A DNA stretch of 9,805 bases. It comes from JAPLHV01 sp964464245 (GTDB lineage: Bacteria > Caldisericota > JANLFM01). The translations under genes and the position numbers were made by a program. This document shows positions 1-6,540 of the stretch, piece after piece. Location of the stretch: NCBI GenBank assembly GCA_964464245.1, contig CAYXFH010000112.1, positions 1 to 9,805 of the forward strand. Direction: 5' to 3'. Numbering within the stretch: the first letter of the stretch is position 1; each line of letters starts with the position of its first letter. The notes under the pieces were generated by a model. The model was not told the origin of the DNA. It did no database searches and saw nothing but the letters and a program-made list of their open reading frames with translations.

Positions 1-1
1 T

Positions 2-277
2 GGGGACCGGATCGTCGTGAAGGTCCTGGAGGGTGAGGAACGCACCAAGTCAGGGATCGTCATCCCCGACACGGCCAAGGAAAAACCGCAGAAGGCCACT
101 GTCATCGCGGTCGGCCCGGGCAAGATCAATGAGGACAACGGACAACGCATCCCGATGGATCTACAAGTTGGACTTACGGTGATCTTTGCCAAGTACGGCG
201 GCACCGAGATCAAGCTGGATGGGGAAGAGTTCCTGATCCTCAGCGAGCGAGACATTCTGGCAGTACTAGAAGGCTAG
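2..277 (+). CDS. groS: Co-chaperonin GroES (5' end cut by window)
   Basis: This is the 10-kDa heptameric lid of the GroEL folding chamber, acting in the cytosol. The reading frame is open from the window edge and starts with residues GDRIVVK, which in full-length GroES follow a short N-terminal segment, so about 6 to 10 residues are missing upstream. The mobile-loop region GEERTKSGIVIPDTAKEKPQ is present, followed by the usual barrel segments (VIAVGPGK, VIFAKYGGTEIKLDGEEFLILSERDILAVLE). The GTG at 17 lies inside the conserved N-terminal strand and is not a real start. The stop is TAG at 275-277, only 19 bases before groEL, which is the standard groESL operon arrangement. The promoter and any CIRCE or other heat-shock operator would lie upstream of the window, so regulation cannot be judged. 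Confidence 0.97.
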   Translation, partial: GDRIVVKVLEGEERTKSGIVIPDTAKEKPQKATVIAVGPGKINEDNGQRIPMDLQVGLTVIFAKYGGTEIKLDGEEFLILSERDILAVLEG

Positions 278-296
278 AGGAGGAGAAAAGAGAAAG

Positions 297-1913
297 ATGA
301 CATCCAAATTATTGCTTTTTGATGAGAATGCCCGTCGTGCCTTGGAGCGCGGCGTCAACGCCCTGGTCGATGCAGTCAAGATCACCTTGGGTCCCAGAGG
401 TCGCTACGTAGTGCTGGAGAAGAAGTTCGGCCCGCCCGTCATCACCAATGACGGCGTCACCATCGCCAAAGAAGTGGACCTCGAGGACGCTTTCGAGAAC
501 CTCGGCGCCCAGTTGGTAAAAGAAGTCGCCACCAAGACCCAGGATAACGCCGGCGACGGCACTACTACTGCCACTGTCTTCGCCCAGGCGATGATTCGCG
601 ACGGCCTGAAGAATGTCGTCGCCGGAGCAAACCCCTTGGCTCTGAAGCGCGGCATGGACGCTGCTTTGATTAAAGCCGTGGAAGAGATGAAGAAGCTCTC
701 CAAGCCGGTCGAGGACAAGCAGTCGGTCGCCCAGGTAGCTGCCATCTCCTCCAAGGACGAGCAGATCGGCCAAGTGATCGCTGACGCCATGGAGAAAGTC
801 GGCAAGGACGGCGTGATCACCGTGGAAGAAGCCCAGAGCCTAGAGATTACCCTGGACTTCGTGGAAGGCATGCAGTTCGACCGCGGCTACGTCTCCCCCT
901 ACTTCGTCACTGATGCCGAGCGCATGCAGGTTGAGCTGGATGAGCCTATGCTCTTCATCACTGACAAGAAGATCTCTGCCGTCGCCGATTTCCTCCCTGT
1001 TTTAGAAAAACTCTCCGCTAAGGGACGCCCCTTCGTCATCATCGCCGATGACCTGGAGGGCGAGGCCATGGCTACTCTGGTGCTGAACAAGATGCGCGGC
1101 ATCCTGCGCTGCGTGGCCGTCAAGGCGCCAGGCTTCGGCGACCGCCGCAAAGCCATGCTACAGGACATCGCCATCCTCACCGGTGGAACGGTCATCTCCG
1201 AGGAACTGGGGCTGAAATTCGAGAACGTCACCTTGGAGATGCTTGGCGAAGCGCGCCAGGTGAAGGTGGACAAGGACAACACCACTATCGTCGGCGGCAA
1301 GGGCGAGCCCGAGGAGATCAAGAAGCGCATCTCCCAGATCCGACGCCAGATCGAGGACACCGACAGCGAGTACGACCGTGAGAAACTGCAAGAGCGATTG
1401 GCCAAATTGGCCGGCGGTGTGGCGGTGATCAAGGTCGGCGCAGCTACTGAGACCGAGATGAAAGAACGCAAGAACCGCATCGAGGACGCCGTTTCAGCGA
1501 CCAAAGCGGCTGTGGAAGAGGGCGTCGTGGCCGGAGGCGGCTGCGTCCTGATCAACATCCTGCCCAAGATGGCCGAGCTGAAACTGGAAGGCGACGAGCT
1601 GACCGGGGCCAACATCGTCAAGCGCGCCTTGGAAGAACCCCTCAAGCTGATCGCTGCCAACGCCGGGATGGAAGGCGCTGTGATCGTTGAGAAGGTCAAG
1701 GAACTTCCCATCAACGTCGGCTTCAACGCACTGACCATGGTCTACGAAGACATGTTCAAGGCCGGCATCGTGGACCCGCTCAAGGTGACCCGTTCCGCCC
1801 TGCAGAACGCCGAGTCGAACGCTTCCATGATCCTCACCACCTCGGCAGCCATCACCGAGAAACCGGAGAAAACCCCGGCCATGCCTCCCATGCCTCAAGG
1901 CGGCGACTACTAG
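297..1913 (+). CDS. groL: Chaperonin GroEL, 60 kDa
   Basis: ATP-dependent tetradecameric chaperonin that folds cytosolic proteins together with GroES. The 538-residue length is normal for the family. Key residues are visible: NDG with Asp52, the nucleotide-binding GDGTTTATV at 86-94 with Asp87, and RIEDAVSATKAAVEEGVVAGGG near 394-415 with Asp397 (equivalent to E. coli Asp398). The apical domain occupies roughly residues 190-375. The C-terminus ends in PPMPQGGDY and lacks the Gly-Gly-Met repeat tail found in many proteobacterial GroELs. A GAGGAGG ribosome-binding site at 277-283 overlaps the groES stop and sits 13 bases from the ATG, somewhat far; AGAAAG lies nearer. It is the last gene of its operon, since an intrinsic terminator follows within 30 bases. 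Confidence 0.99.
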   Translation: MTSKLLLFDENARRALERGVNALVDAVKITLGPRGRYVVLEKKFGPPVITNDGVTIAKEVDLEDAFENLGAQLVKEVATKTQDNAGDGTTTATVFAQAMIRDGLKNVVAGANPLALKRGMDAALIKAVEEMKKLSKPVEDKQSVAQVAAISSKDEQIGQVIADAMEKVGKDGVITVEEAQSLEITLDFVEGMQFDRGYVSPYFVTDAERMQVELDEPMLFITDKKISAVADFLPVLEKLSAKGRPFVIIADDLEGEAMATLVLNKMRGILRCVAVKAPGFGDRRKAMLQDIAILTGGTVISEELGLKFENVTLEMLGEARQVKVDKDNTTIVGGKGEPEEIKKRISQIRRQIEDTDSEYDREKLQERLAKLAGGVAVIKVGAATETEMKERKNRIEDAVSATKAAVEEGVVAGGGCVLINILPKMAELKLEGDELTGANIVKRALEEPLKLIAANAGMEGAVIVEKVKELPINVGFNALTMVYEDMFKAGIVDPLKVTRSALQNAESNASMILTTSAAITEKPEKTPAMPPMPQGGDY

Positions 1914-1940
1914 AAACAGCGTAACACACTGAATAACGCG

Positions 1941-1975
1941 AAGGCCCGGGTTTCCGCCCGGGCCTTCATTTTTCC
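1941..1975 (+). terminator. Rho-independent terminator of groESL
   Basis: A perfect 10-bp stem, AAGGCCCGGG (1941-1950) with CCCGGGCCTT (1957-1966), closes a 6-base loop and is followed by CATTTTTCC. It begins 27 bases after the groEL stop on the same strand. The stem is symmetrical, but the T-run lies only on the plus-strand side, so it mainly ends groESL transcription. It may also help insulate the prepilin gene, which converges from the other side and stops at 1992. Confidence 0.93.
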
Positions 1976-1991
1976 AAAGGATGAGATCTTG

Positions 1992-2846
1992 CTAGGGTCC
2001 GCGGATCACCAGGGTGGCTGGGTCAATCTCCCAAGTTGGATCGTCAAGGTTGTGATAATACCATTTTCCAGTCGTGACATTCATCCAAAGATTCCAATTC
2101 AATTTGCTATTGAGGACGAGAGACGCTCCGCCCTTGGCTTTCATGTCGAAGGTCCAGCCGACCGCCGGCCGAAAAGTCACCCAATGTCCGCCCAGCGAGT
2201 AGACTACGCCGTTGACTGGGTTGGCCCAATCGCCGAGGACCAAGCCGAGGTCGGTGAAACGGCTGTCCTTCCAGGTACTCACGTCGTGTCCGGTGCGCCG
2301 GATGTAATCGGCAAGGCGTTCGATCATCCCACTGCTGATGTCGCTGAAAGTGTCGCCCAGGGGAGTCAAGGCGCCTCCTTCGGCGATCCCTCCGGGGGTG
2401 GCAGTGAGGGTGGTGGGGGCACGGTCTTTGGCCTGCACCCACACCCGGTAAGCGCTTCCGGCCGGGTTGCCCCCATTGTAGCTGAGCGAGCCGGTTTTGA
2501 GGTTCTCCAGAACAGCTTGCCATCCATCGGCATTGAAAGCGCCTTGCGGACCTCCGGCTACCCCGATGGAGGTCAAGGGGGCGCCACTGGCCGGGTCCAG
2601 GCTAGTTGGGTAGGCGCCGTCGTTGGACGCGCGGAAAGCCTCCAGCGCCACCCGCAAAGAACCCAGCGAAGACTTTGCAGCGGCCACCTGGGCGCGATCC
2701 TGCTGGCCAAGCAACTGGGGGATGGCGATCCCGGCCAGGATGCCGATGATCGCGATCACAACGATCAGCTCAACCAAGGTGAACCCCCGTTGTGCGCTTT
2801 GACGATAAGTCGAACGCGGATTGGAAAGGGCAGGTAAAAGGTTCAT
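1992..2846 (-). CDS. Type IV pilin-like / pseudopilin protein with prepilin N-terminus
   Basis: A 284-residue protein with a class III signal. A basic 21-residue leader ends in QRG, followed by FTLVELIVVIAIIGILAGIAIPQL. Prepilin peptidase should cut between Gly21 and Phe22, leaving Glu at +5, and the hydrophobic helix would anchor and polymerise the subunit. The next part (about residues 46-85: QQDRAQVAAAKSSLGSLRVALEAFRASNDGAYPTSLDP) resembles GspG-like pseudopilins and type IVa pilins. The C-terminal 180 residues are a large globular domain rich in Trp, Tyr and Gly, without cysteine, that I do not recognise. I chose the ATG at 2844-2846; a longer open frame to 3020 overlaps the divergent peptidase gene and puts 58 unlikely residues before the leader. 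No Shine-Dalgarno is seen, and TATAAT lies 6 bases upstream. No other pilus or secretion gene is nearby. The family call is firm; the role (pilus, competence or secretion) is not. Confidence 0.93.
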   Translation of the reverse strand: MNLLPALSNPRSTYRQSAQRGFTLVELIVVIAIIGILAGIAIPQLLGQQDRAQVAAAKSSLGSLRVALEAFRASNDGAYPTSLDPASGAPLTSIGVAGGPQGAFNADGWQAVLENLKTGSLSYNGGNPAGSAYRVWVQAKDRAPTTLTATPGGIAEGGALTPLGDTFSDISSGMIERLADYIRRTGHDVSTWKDSRFTDLGLVLGDWANPVNGVVYSLGGHWVTFRPAVGWTFDMKAKGGASLVLNSKLNWNLWMNVTTGKWYYHNLDDPTWEIDPATLVIRGP

Positions 2847-2852
2847 AGTTTC

Positions 2853-2858
2853 ATTATA
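2853..2858 (-). promoter_or_regulatory. -10 box TATAAT immediately upstream of the prepilin start (leaderless mRNA predicted)
   Basis: Reading the minus strand, a perfect TATAAT ends 6 bases before the ATG at 2846. With normal -10 to start-site spacing, transcription would begin at or within a base of the start codon, which fits the missing Shine-Dalgarno. No good TTGACA-like hexamer is seen 16-18 bases upstream. The 96-bp region is shared with the divergent peptidase gene. Confidence 0.5.
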
Positions 2859-2942
2859 CAAGGTATCAATGGTTCGGGCCGCTTTGCCCTTCGCCGTTTC
2901 AGGCCGCACAATAGAGGAAATGAGAGCCAAGGAGAAAAGAAG

Positions 2943-4076
2943 ATGACAGATGTGAAACTCTACGCCGAGCGACTTGGCCGGCTGCAGGAAGGCTTGGATC
3001 GGGAAGGGGTGCAAGCTCAATTGGTGGCCTCAACGGCCAATTTAGCCTACCTGCTCGGGCAGCGGCCGATGGCTCTGGAGCGCTTGCTTCTGCTCGTAAT
3101 CCCCGCCCAGGGGAAGCCGCTCTTGATCGTTCCCCAGATGCATGCCAGCGAGTTTGCCCACCTCCAGGGGTTGCTGGCGATGGAGCCCTGGAAGGATGGG
3201 GAAGATCCCTATCGATTAACGACCGAGGCGATTCGTAAGGGCGGGTTTCAAACCTGCCCTTACGGAACCTCCGCCGGCCTGCCGGTGCAATGCGACCGGG
3301 GAGTGCCCGCTGTCCTTGCTCTGGCTCTTCGTGATCGCTTCCCTTCCATGCCGCTCTGCGTCGCTGAGGGCGTTATCGCCAAAGCGCGAATGCGCAAAGA
3401 GCCGGCTGAAGTCAGCAGGCTGCTAGCGGCTGGGGAAGCGGCTGACCGGGCGATGGTCGAGGCTATCCGGATGTTGCATCCCGGACTAAGCGAGATGGAA
3501 GTAGCCAGCGCCGTCATCGCTTCGCTGCTGCGTGATGGAGCGGAGCCGGACCCACCCTTGCCAATCGTCGCCTCCGGTCCAAACGGCGCATTCCCTCATC
3601 ACAACACCAGCTCACGCAGATTGGAAAACGGCGACGCGATCGTGCTGGACTTCGGCGGACGATGCCAGGGGTACTTCTCAGATATGACTCGCACCGCCTT
3701 CCTGGGTGAGCCCCCCGAAGAGTTCTTACACGTCTACCGCACCGTAGCCGAGGCCAAAGAGAAGGCTACATCGGCCATCCGACCTGGAGTGCGCATCGGC
3801 GAGCTGGACCGCATCGCCCGCGCCCACATCGAAGCAGCCGGATACGGCCCTTTTTTCACCCACCGCCTGGGACACGGTCTCGGCCTGGAGGTGCATGAGG
3901 AACCCTACGTCCACGCCGGCAACGATCTACAGTTGGAGGAGGGGATGTGCTTCAGCGTGGAGCCGGGCATCTACTTGCCGGGCCGCTTCGGGGTGCGCAT
4001 GGAGGACTGCGTGGTAGTGGAGAGTGACGGGCCGCGCAGTCTGACCGCCTACCCCCTCGACCTGATTTGTAGGTAG
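2943..4076 (+). CDS. M24-family Xaa-Pro dipeptidase/aminopeptidase
   Basis: Cytosolic metallopeptidase of the pita-bread (M24B) fold, predicted to remove or split Xaa-Pro units from peptides. The 377 residues show a creatinase-like N-terminal domain (about 1-135) and a catalytic domain (about 150-377). All five expected dinuclear metal ligands are visible: Asp236 (VLDFGG), Asp247 (FSDMTR), His311 (RLGHGLG), Glu340 (SVEPG) and Glu354 (RMED). The FPHH at 217-220 supplies the usual substrate-pocket histidine. Length and motifs match PepQ/YpdF/PepP-like proteins; motif reading cannot separate dipeptidase from aminopeptidase specificity. AAGGAG at 2929-2934, 8 bases before the ATG, supports the start. 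It is divergent from the prepilin gene, and its TAG stop lies inside a palindrome (4073-4094). Confidence 0.95.
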   Translation: MTDVKLYAERLGRLQEGLDREGVQAQLVASTANLAYLLGQRPMALERLLLLVIPAQGKPLLIVPQMHASEFAHLQGLLAMEPWKDGEDPYRLTTEAIRKGGFQTCPYGTSAGLPVQCDRGVPAVLALALRDRFPSMPLCVAEGVIAKARMRKEPAEVSRLLAAGEAADRAMVEAIRMLHPGLSEMEVASAVIASLLRDGAEPDPPLPIVASGPNGAFPHHNTSSRRLENGDAIVLDFGGRCQGYFSDMTRTAFLGEPPEEFLHVYRTVAEAKEKATSAIRPGVRIGELDRIARAHIEAAGYGPFFTHRLGHGLGLEVHEEPYVHAGNDLQLEEGMCFSVEPGIYLPGRFGVRMEDCVVVESDGPRSLTAYPLDLICR

Positions 4077-4094
4077 GGGCAGCCGCGCCCCTAC
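4073..4094. repeat. Palindromic GTAGGGGC / GCCCCTAC element overlapping the peptidase stop codon
   Basis: GTAGGGGC (4073-4080) and GCCCCTAC (4087-4094) form a perfect 8-bp inverted repeat around a 6-base loop. The TAG stop of the peptidase gene (4074-4076) is part of the left arm. No T-run follows, so it is not a classical terminator. The arms resemble dispersed GTAGGGGC palindromes that I recall from Anaerolineae-type genomes. That association comes from memory and was not searched. Confidence 0.75.
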
Positions 4095-4114
4095 AGTCAT
4101 TCCGACTGCCGGCC

Positions 4115-4153
4115 CCCCTGTCCCCCCCCGCGGAAACGGGGAAAAAGCAGGGG
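4115..4153. repeat. Nested C/G-rich inverted repeat
   Basis: The outer arms CCCCTG (4115-4120) and CAGGGG (4148-4153) enclose inner arms CCCCG (4126-4130) and CGGGG (4137-4141). An eight-C run occupies 4122-4129. It lies directly downstream of the GTAGGGGC palindrome in the 144-bp gap before the prohibitin gene. It may belong to the same kind of dispersed element or help end transcription from the peptidase gene. The function is not known. Confidence 0.45.
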
Positions 4154-4176
4154 TCAATCTCGAGGAAACCCAGGCA

Positions 4177-4185
4177 TGCTAAGAT
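4177..4185 (+). promoter_or_regulatory. Candidate extended -10 promoter for the prohibitin-like gene
   Basis: TG-C-TAAGAT fits the extended -10 pattern (TG, one base, then a TATAAT-like hexamer). It would start transcription near 4192, 30 bases before the ATG, leaving room for the AAAGG ribosome-binding site at 4206-4210. No convincing -35 hexamer is present, which extended -10 promoters tolerate. Confidence 0.35.
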
Positions 4186-4220
4186 GAAGGCCAGAATCTT
4201 CCAAGAAAGGTTGCGAAACG

Positions 4221-5162
4221 ATGATTGAGGCAGTGAAATGGGTTCTCGTTCTCCTGGCCATCGCGGTCGGGCTGTGGTTAAGTTTGAAACGAGGGGCGCG
4301 CAAGGACGCCCGCGGCTATGAAATCTCCACCTGGTCGGTGCGACCCACCGGAGTGGCGATCGGGATCGTGCTGGTCGTTATTGTGGCTGTGCTGGTTACT
4401 GCCATCGGCATCGTCCCAGCCGGTTACCGCGGGGTCGTGCTGCGTTTCGGCGCGGTCAGCGATCGAATCTTGGGCGAGGGCATCTACCTGGTCACTCCCT
4501 TCGTCGACACCGTAGAGCCGATGAACGTACAGATCATGGCCTATGCTTCGGAGGCTTCCGCTGCCTCCAAAGACCTGCAGGAAGTCGCCACCAAGGTCAC
4601 TTTGAACTACTCTGTCGACCCGATGGAAGCGTCCAACGTCTACCAGAACTTCCGTCAAGACTATGAGCCCCGCTTCATCCTGCCTGCGATGCTGGAAGCA
4701 ATCAAAGCATCCACCTCCCTCTTCGACGCGGCCAATCTGATTCAGGAGAGGTCCAAAGTAAAGGACATGATCGAGCTAAAACTGAAGGCTCGTTTCGAAG
4801 GTCGCGGCCTCCTGGTCTACGCTGTCTCCATCACTGACTTCACTTTCAGCCCTCAGTTTTCCGCCGCCATCGAGTCCAAGGCAGCGGCCATGCAGCAAGC
4901 CCAAAAAGCGCAATATGACCTGGAGCGCATCAAGACCGAAGCGCAGCAGAAGATTGAGTCGGCCAAGGCTGAAGCCGAGTCCTTACGTCTGCAGAAGGAA
5001 CAGGTCACCGCTGGGTTGATCCAGTTGCGCCAGATCGAGGTGCAACAGGCCGCCATCGACAAGTGGGACGGCGTGTTGCCCACGTTTGTGGGGGGTGACG
5101 GCGCCCCAGTGCCGATCCTCGATGTCTTCAAGATCCGGGGAACAACCACCGCCACGCCGTAA
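4221..5162 (+). CDS. Prohibitin-like SPFH/Band 7 membrane protein
   Basis: A 313-residue integral membrane protein of the prohibitin branch of the SPFH superfamily. Such proteins form large ring or cage assemblies that organise membrane domains and often work with membrane proteases such as FtsH. Two hydrophobic segments are visible (about residues 4-22 and 43-66), followed by the SPFH domain (about 63-220) with RGVVLRFGAV, LGEGIYLVTPFVD, SKDLQEVATKVTLNYSVDP and VYQNFRQDYEPRFILPAMLEAIKAST. SITDFTFSPQFSAAIESK (203-220) leads into an Ala/Glu/Gln-rich coiled coil (about 220-270). The end contains AIDKWDGVLPTFVGG, the hallmark seen in eukaryotic and bacterial prohibitins. A second N-terminal hydrophobic segment before the usual anchor is a small oddity. 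It stands alone; no protease or NfeD-type partner is adjacent. Confidence 0.95.
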   Translation: MIEAVKWVLVLLAIAVGLWLSLKRGARKDARGYEISTWSVRPTGVAIGIVLVVIVAVLVTAIGIVPAGYRGVVLRFGAVSDRILGEGIYLVTPFVDTVEPMNVQIMAYASEASAASKDLQEVATKVTLNYSVDPMEASNVYQNFRQDYEPRFILPAMLEAIKASTSLFDAANLIQERSKVKDMIELKLKARFEGRGLLVYAVSITDFTFSPQFSAAIESKAAAMQQAQKAQYDLERIKTEAQQKIESAKAEAESLRLQKEQVTAGLIQLRQIEVQQAAIDKWDGVLPTFVGGDGAPVPILDVFKIRGTTTATP

Positions 5163-5218
5163 TTAAAATATCCCCCATTTAGGTTCCTTCTCATTTCAAG
5201 TGGGCAGCCTACCAGTCT

Positions 5219-5272
5219 GCAGCTAGAGAGCCCCCGGCAGGGCGTTCTGTGAAATGCTGCCGCAGACTGTTC
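5219..5272 (+). repeat. Structured 54-nt repeat unit, copy 1
   Basis: It contains core repeat copy 1 (5229-5251: AGCC, CCC, GGCAG, GGC, GTTCTGTG) between inverted arms GCAGC (5219-5223) and GCTGC (5256-5260). An overlapping outer stem CAGTCTGC (5213-5220) with GCAGACTG (5262-5269) is a perfect 8 bp. Copy 2 at 5446-5499 matches it along nearly its whole length. It begins 56 bases after the prohibitin gene stop. Confidence 0.8.
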
Positions 5273-5273
5273 A

Positions 5274-5436
5274 GTCCAGCTTCCCTGTCATCGTGGCGAT
5301 GATGACCTAAAAGGATCCTGTCAGCCCTGGGACCGCGGAGCCCATGGCCTCCTATTCTTTTGATCCACCGCGCCGTAAAGTTCTTCCACGACCATACAAT
5401 CTTCCCCCAAGAGAACTCTTCAGGCAGATGAACTAG
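5274..5436 (-). pseudogene. Possible remnant of a REP-associated tyrosine transposase (Y1_Tnp-like)
   Basis: On the minus strand, one open stretch reads VHLPEEFSWGKIVWSWKNFTARWIKRIGG (about 5347-5430), followed by DRIL further on. From memory this resembles the SKI..SWKSFTAKEIN part of Y1-type REP-associated transposases (IS200/IS605-like HUH family). The expected HUH motif and catalytic Tyr are not seen, no start or ribosome-binding site is present, and the fragment is bounded on both sides by the 54-nt repeat units. It would be a decayed internal piece at best. The flanking structured repeats are what make the idea worth recording; the similarity itself is weak. Confidence 0.22.
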
Positions 5437-5437
5437 A

Positions 5438-5532
5438 CAGCCCCGGCAGCTCGATAGCCCCCGGCAGGGTTTTCTGTGACATGCTGCAGTTTGCTGTTCC
5501 GAGGTGAATAGCCCCCGGCAGGGTGTTCTGTG
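5438..5532 (+). repeat. Cluster of repeat copies (partial copy, structured copy 2, copy 3)
   Basis: A shortened copy, AGCCCCGGCAGC, lies at 5439-5450. Structured copy 2 spans 5446-5499: core 5456-5478, arms GCAGC 5446-5450 and GCTGC 5483-5487, and outer ACAGC 5437-5441 with GCTGT 5493-5497. Core copy 3 lies at 5510-5532, exactly 54 bases after core copy 2, but without the flanking arms. The three full cores differ only in the two bases after GGCAGGG. Confidence 0.8.
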
Positions 5533-5759
5533 TTGAAGTGGGGCAGATTGCCGCGAGAGAACCACCCCCTAGTTGGTTGCTCCTTAGAGCGGTTGGCTTC
5601 CGTCTTGTACTGCTGATGCCTTGGGCGCGGCGGTCCCAGGAAAGGCGATGATCCCAGAGGTCTTGTTTACCCTCAGACCACCTTACTCACTCAATACGAG
5701 AAAGAGCCCCCTTTTATCTATCCAGTGTCCCATTGATGCGGTAATCCGCAAGCGTTGCG

Positions 5760-6218
5760 CTAGTGGAAGACGACATCGTGCGAGATCAGCTTACCTTCCC
5801 GGTAAACGAACTTGCCCGAGAAGAAACGGTCCCCTTCCAACCAGGGAAGGAAGATGCGGTCTCCCTCCCAAAGGTTCAAAGCGAGCAATTCCTGGTCATC
5901 AACCCAGCGCAAGTCGCCTTCCGCTGAATCGACCAGGGCGCCGGAGAAATGCCTGGCGGTGAAGACGAAGGCGTACCAGTCCTCCTCCTGCGCGAAAGAA
6001 GGGAAAGTAAGGAAGCCATGCAGCCGGGGGGAAACGATAGTTAGGCCCGACTCCTCGCGAACCTCGCGGATAACACACTCCTCCGGCGTCTCCCCCAACT
6101 CCATCTTGCCCCCCAAGCCATTCCACTTGCCGGCATGGATGTCGCCGGATTTCTTGATGCGGTGCAGCATCAAGGTTTTCCCTTCGTGCTGCAGATAGCA
6201 GAGGGTGGCCAGCTTCAT
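5760..6218 (-). CDS. NUDIX hydrolase, MutT/8-oxo-dGTP diphosphatase-like
   Basis: A 152-residue NUDIX enzyme, predicted to hydrolyse a nucleoside diphosphate linked to another moiety, most likely oxidised or non-canonical nucleoside triphosphates. The Nudix box is complete at residues 37-59: G37, E43, then REVREESGL with the metal-binding Glu residues. The N-terminus MKLATLCYLQHEGKTLMLHRIKK and the GDIHAGKWNGLGGK lead-in match the MTH1/clostridial MutT type (8-oxo-dGTP diphosphatase-like). I chose the ATG at 6216-6218 because family members start there. An in-frame ATG at 6290 would add 24 residues including CPEC, and neither start has a clear Shine-Dalgarno. The same frame is open upstream to a TGA at 6318-6320, which is the stop of the small gene upstream, so the two may be co-transcribed. 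Confidence 0.92.
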   Translation of the reverse strand: MKLATLCYLQHEGKTLMLHRIKKSGDIHAGKWNGLGGKMELGETPEECVIREVREESGLTIVSPRLHGFLTFPSFAQEEDWYAFVFTARHFSGALVDSAEGDLRWVDDQELLALNLWEGDRIFLPWLEGDRFFSGKFVYREGKLISHDVVFH

Positions 6219-6317
6219 CGGGGGAAAGGAGGGCAAATCTGGGCATTCCGGGCAGCCACCCCCCTTTTGCTCGATCCGCTCAAGGAGCATCTCTTCATAC
6301 CTACCGCGGGAAGGGCC

Positions 6318-6519
6318 TCACGAGCGTGGGGGTTTTTGGATCCGCGCTTCGGAGGCCAATCCGATCTCCTTTAGCATGCCAGCAATCCGAATGTCCGGAA
6401 GGATCCTGTTTTCTAAAAGATGATCGGCTGGAGTGAAGACCTCCAGTGGCCCTGGAGCCCCAATCGGAGGCAAACCATTGAACCAAGCCTTTCAGGTAGG
6501 GATCAGTCATCTCATTCAT
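6318..6519 (-). pseudogene. Small frame-disrupted gene upstream of the NUDIX gene (unknown function)
   Basis: The start is well formed: GAGGAGG (6524-6530 on the minus strand) lies 4 bases before ATG at 6517-6519, giving MNEMTDPYLK. Continuing in that frame gives a low-complexity Ser/Arg-rich tail. A shift of one base within CTGAAAGGCTTGG (about 6483-6495) instead gives AWFNGLPPIGAPGPLEVF, then TPADHLLENRILPDIRIAG and MLKEIGLASEARIQKPPRS, ending at TGA 6318-6320. That second frame has the composition of a real protein. The product would be about 66 residues, and I recognise no family. The post-shift frame is the same as that of the NUDIX gene, separated from it only by the TGA. Decay, an assembly indel or an unusual frameshift could each explain it. 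Confidence 0.5.
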
Positions 6520-6540
6520 GAAGCCTCCTCGTGGATAGAA

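Larger units (their letters stand above)
5163..5759. other. Gene-free 597-bp stretch with repeats and possible transposase remnant
   Basis: No convincing intact gene is found on either strand. The stretch holds three full copies and one partial copy of a 23-nt repeat (5229, 5438, 5456, 5510), two of them within 54-nt structured units. Between these units lies a minus-strand fragment with weak likeness to REP-associated transposases. From about 5560 to 5759 I see nothing beyond a TGCGG/CCGCA mini-hairpin near 5735-5748 close to the NUDIX stop, without a T-run. Confidence 0.6.

Noticed and set aside
309..1898. Several long minus-strand open frames opposite groEL
   Set aside because: They are shadows of a GC-rich, strongly coding gene with no ribosome-binding sites, and their compositions are low-complexity (Ser, Gly or His rich).
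1989..2837. 282-codon plus-strand open frame opposite the prepilin gene
   Set aside because: The minus strand encodes an unmistakable prepilin signal and helix. The plus-strand product has no recognisable features and starts inside the groESL terminator region without a ribosome-binding site.
5456..5532. CRISPR array suggested by two repeat cores 54 bp apart
   Set aside because: There are only two evenly spaced copies and no set of unrelated spacers of equal length. Other copies are dispersed and in both orientations, and no cas gene is seen.
5209..5565. Minus-strand 118-codon open frame with repeated PCRGL motifs
   Set aside because: The apparent protein repeats are only translations of the 23-nt DNA repeat; there is no ribosome-binding site, and copy 1 falls in a different frame from the others. 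I kept only a low-confidence transposase remnant within it.
5621..6198. Plus-strand open frames opposite the NUDIX gene
   Set aside because: Arg/Pro/Ser-rich shadow translations; the minus strand carries a complete Nudix box.
6219..6290. Longer NUDIX start at 6290 adding 24 residues with a CPEC pair
   Set aside because: Family members begin at the MKLATLCYL segment and no ribosome-binding site supports the longer form. It is mentioned under the small upstream gene because the frame is continuous.
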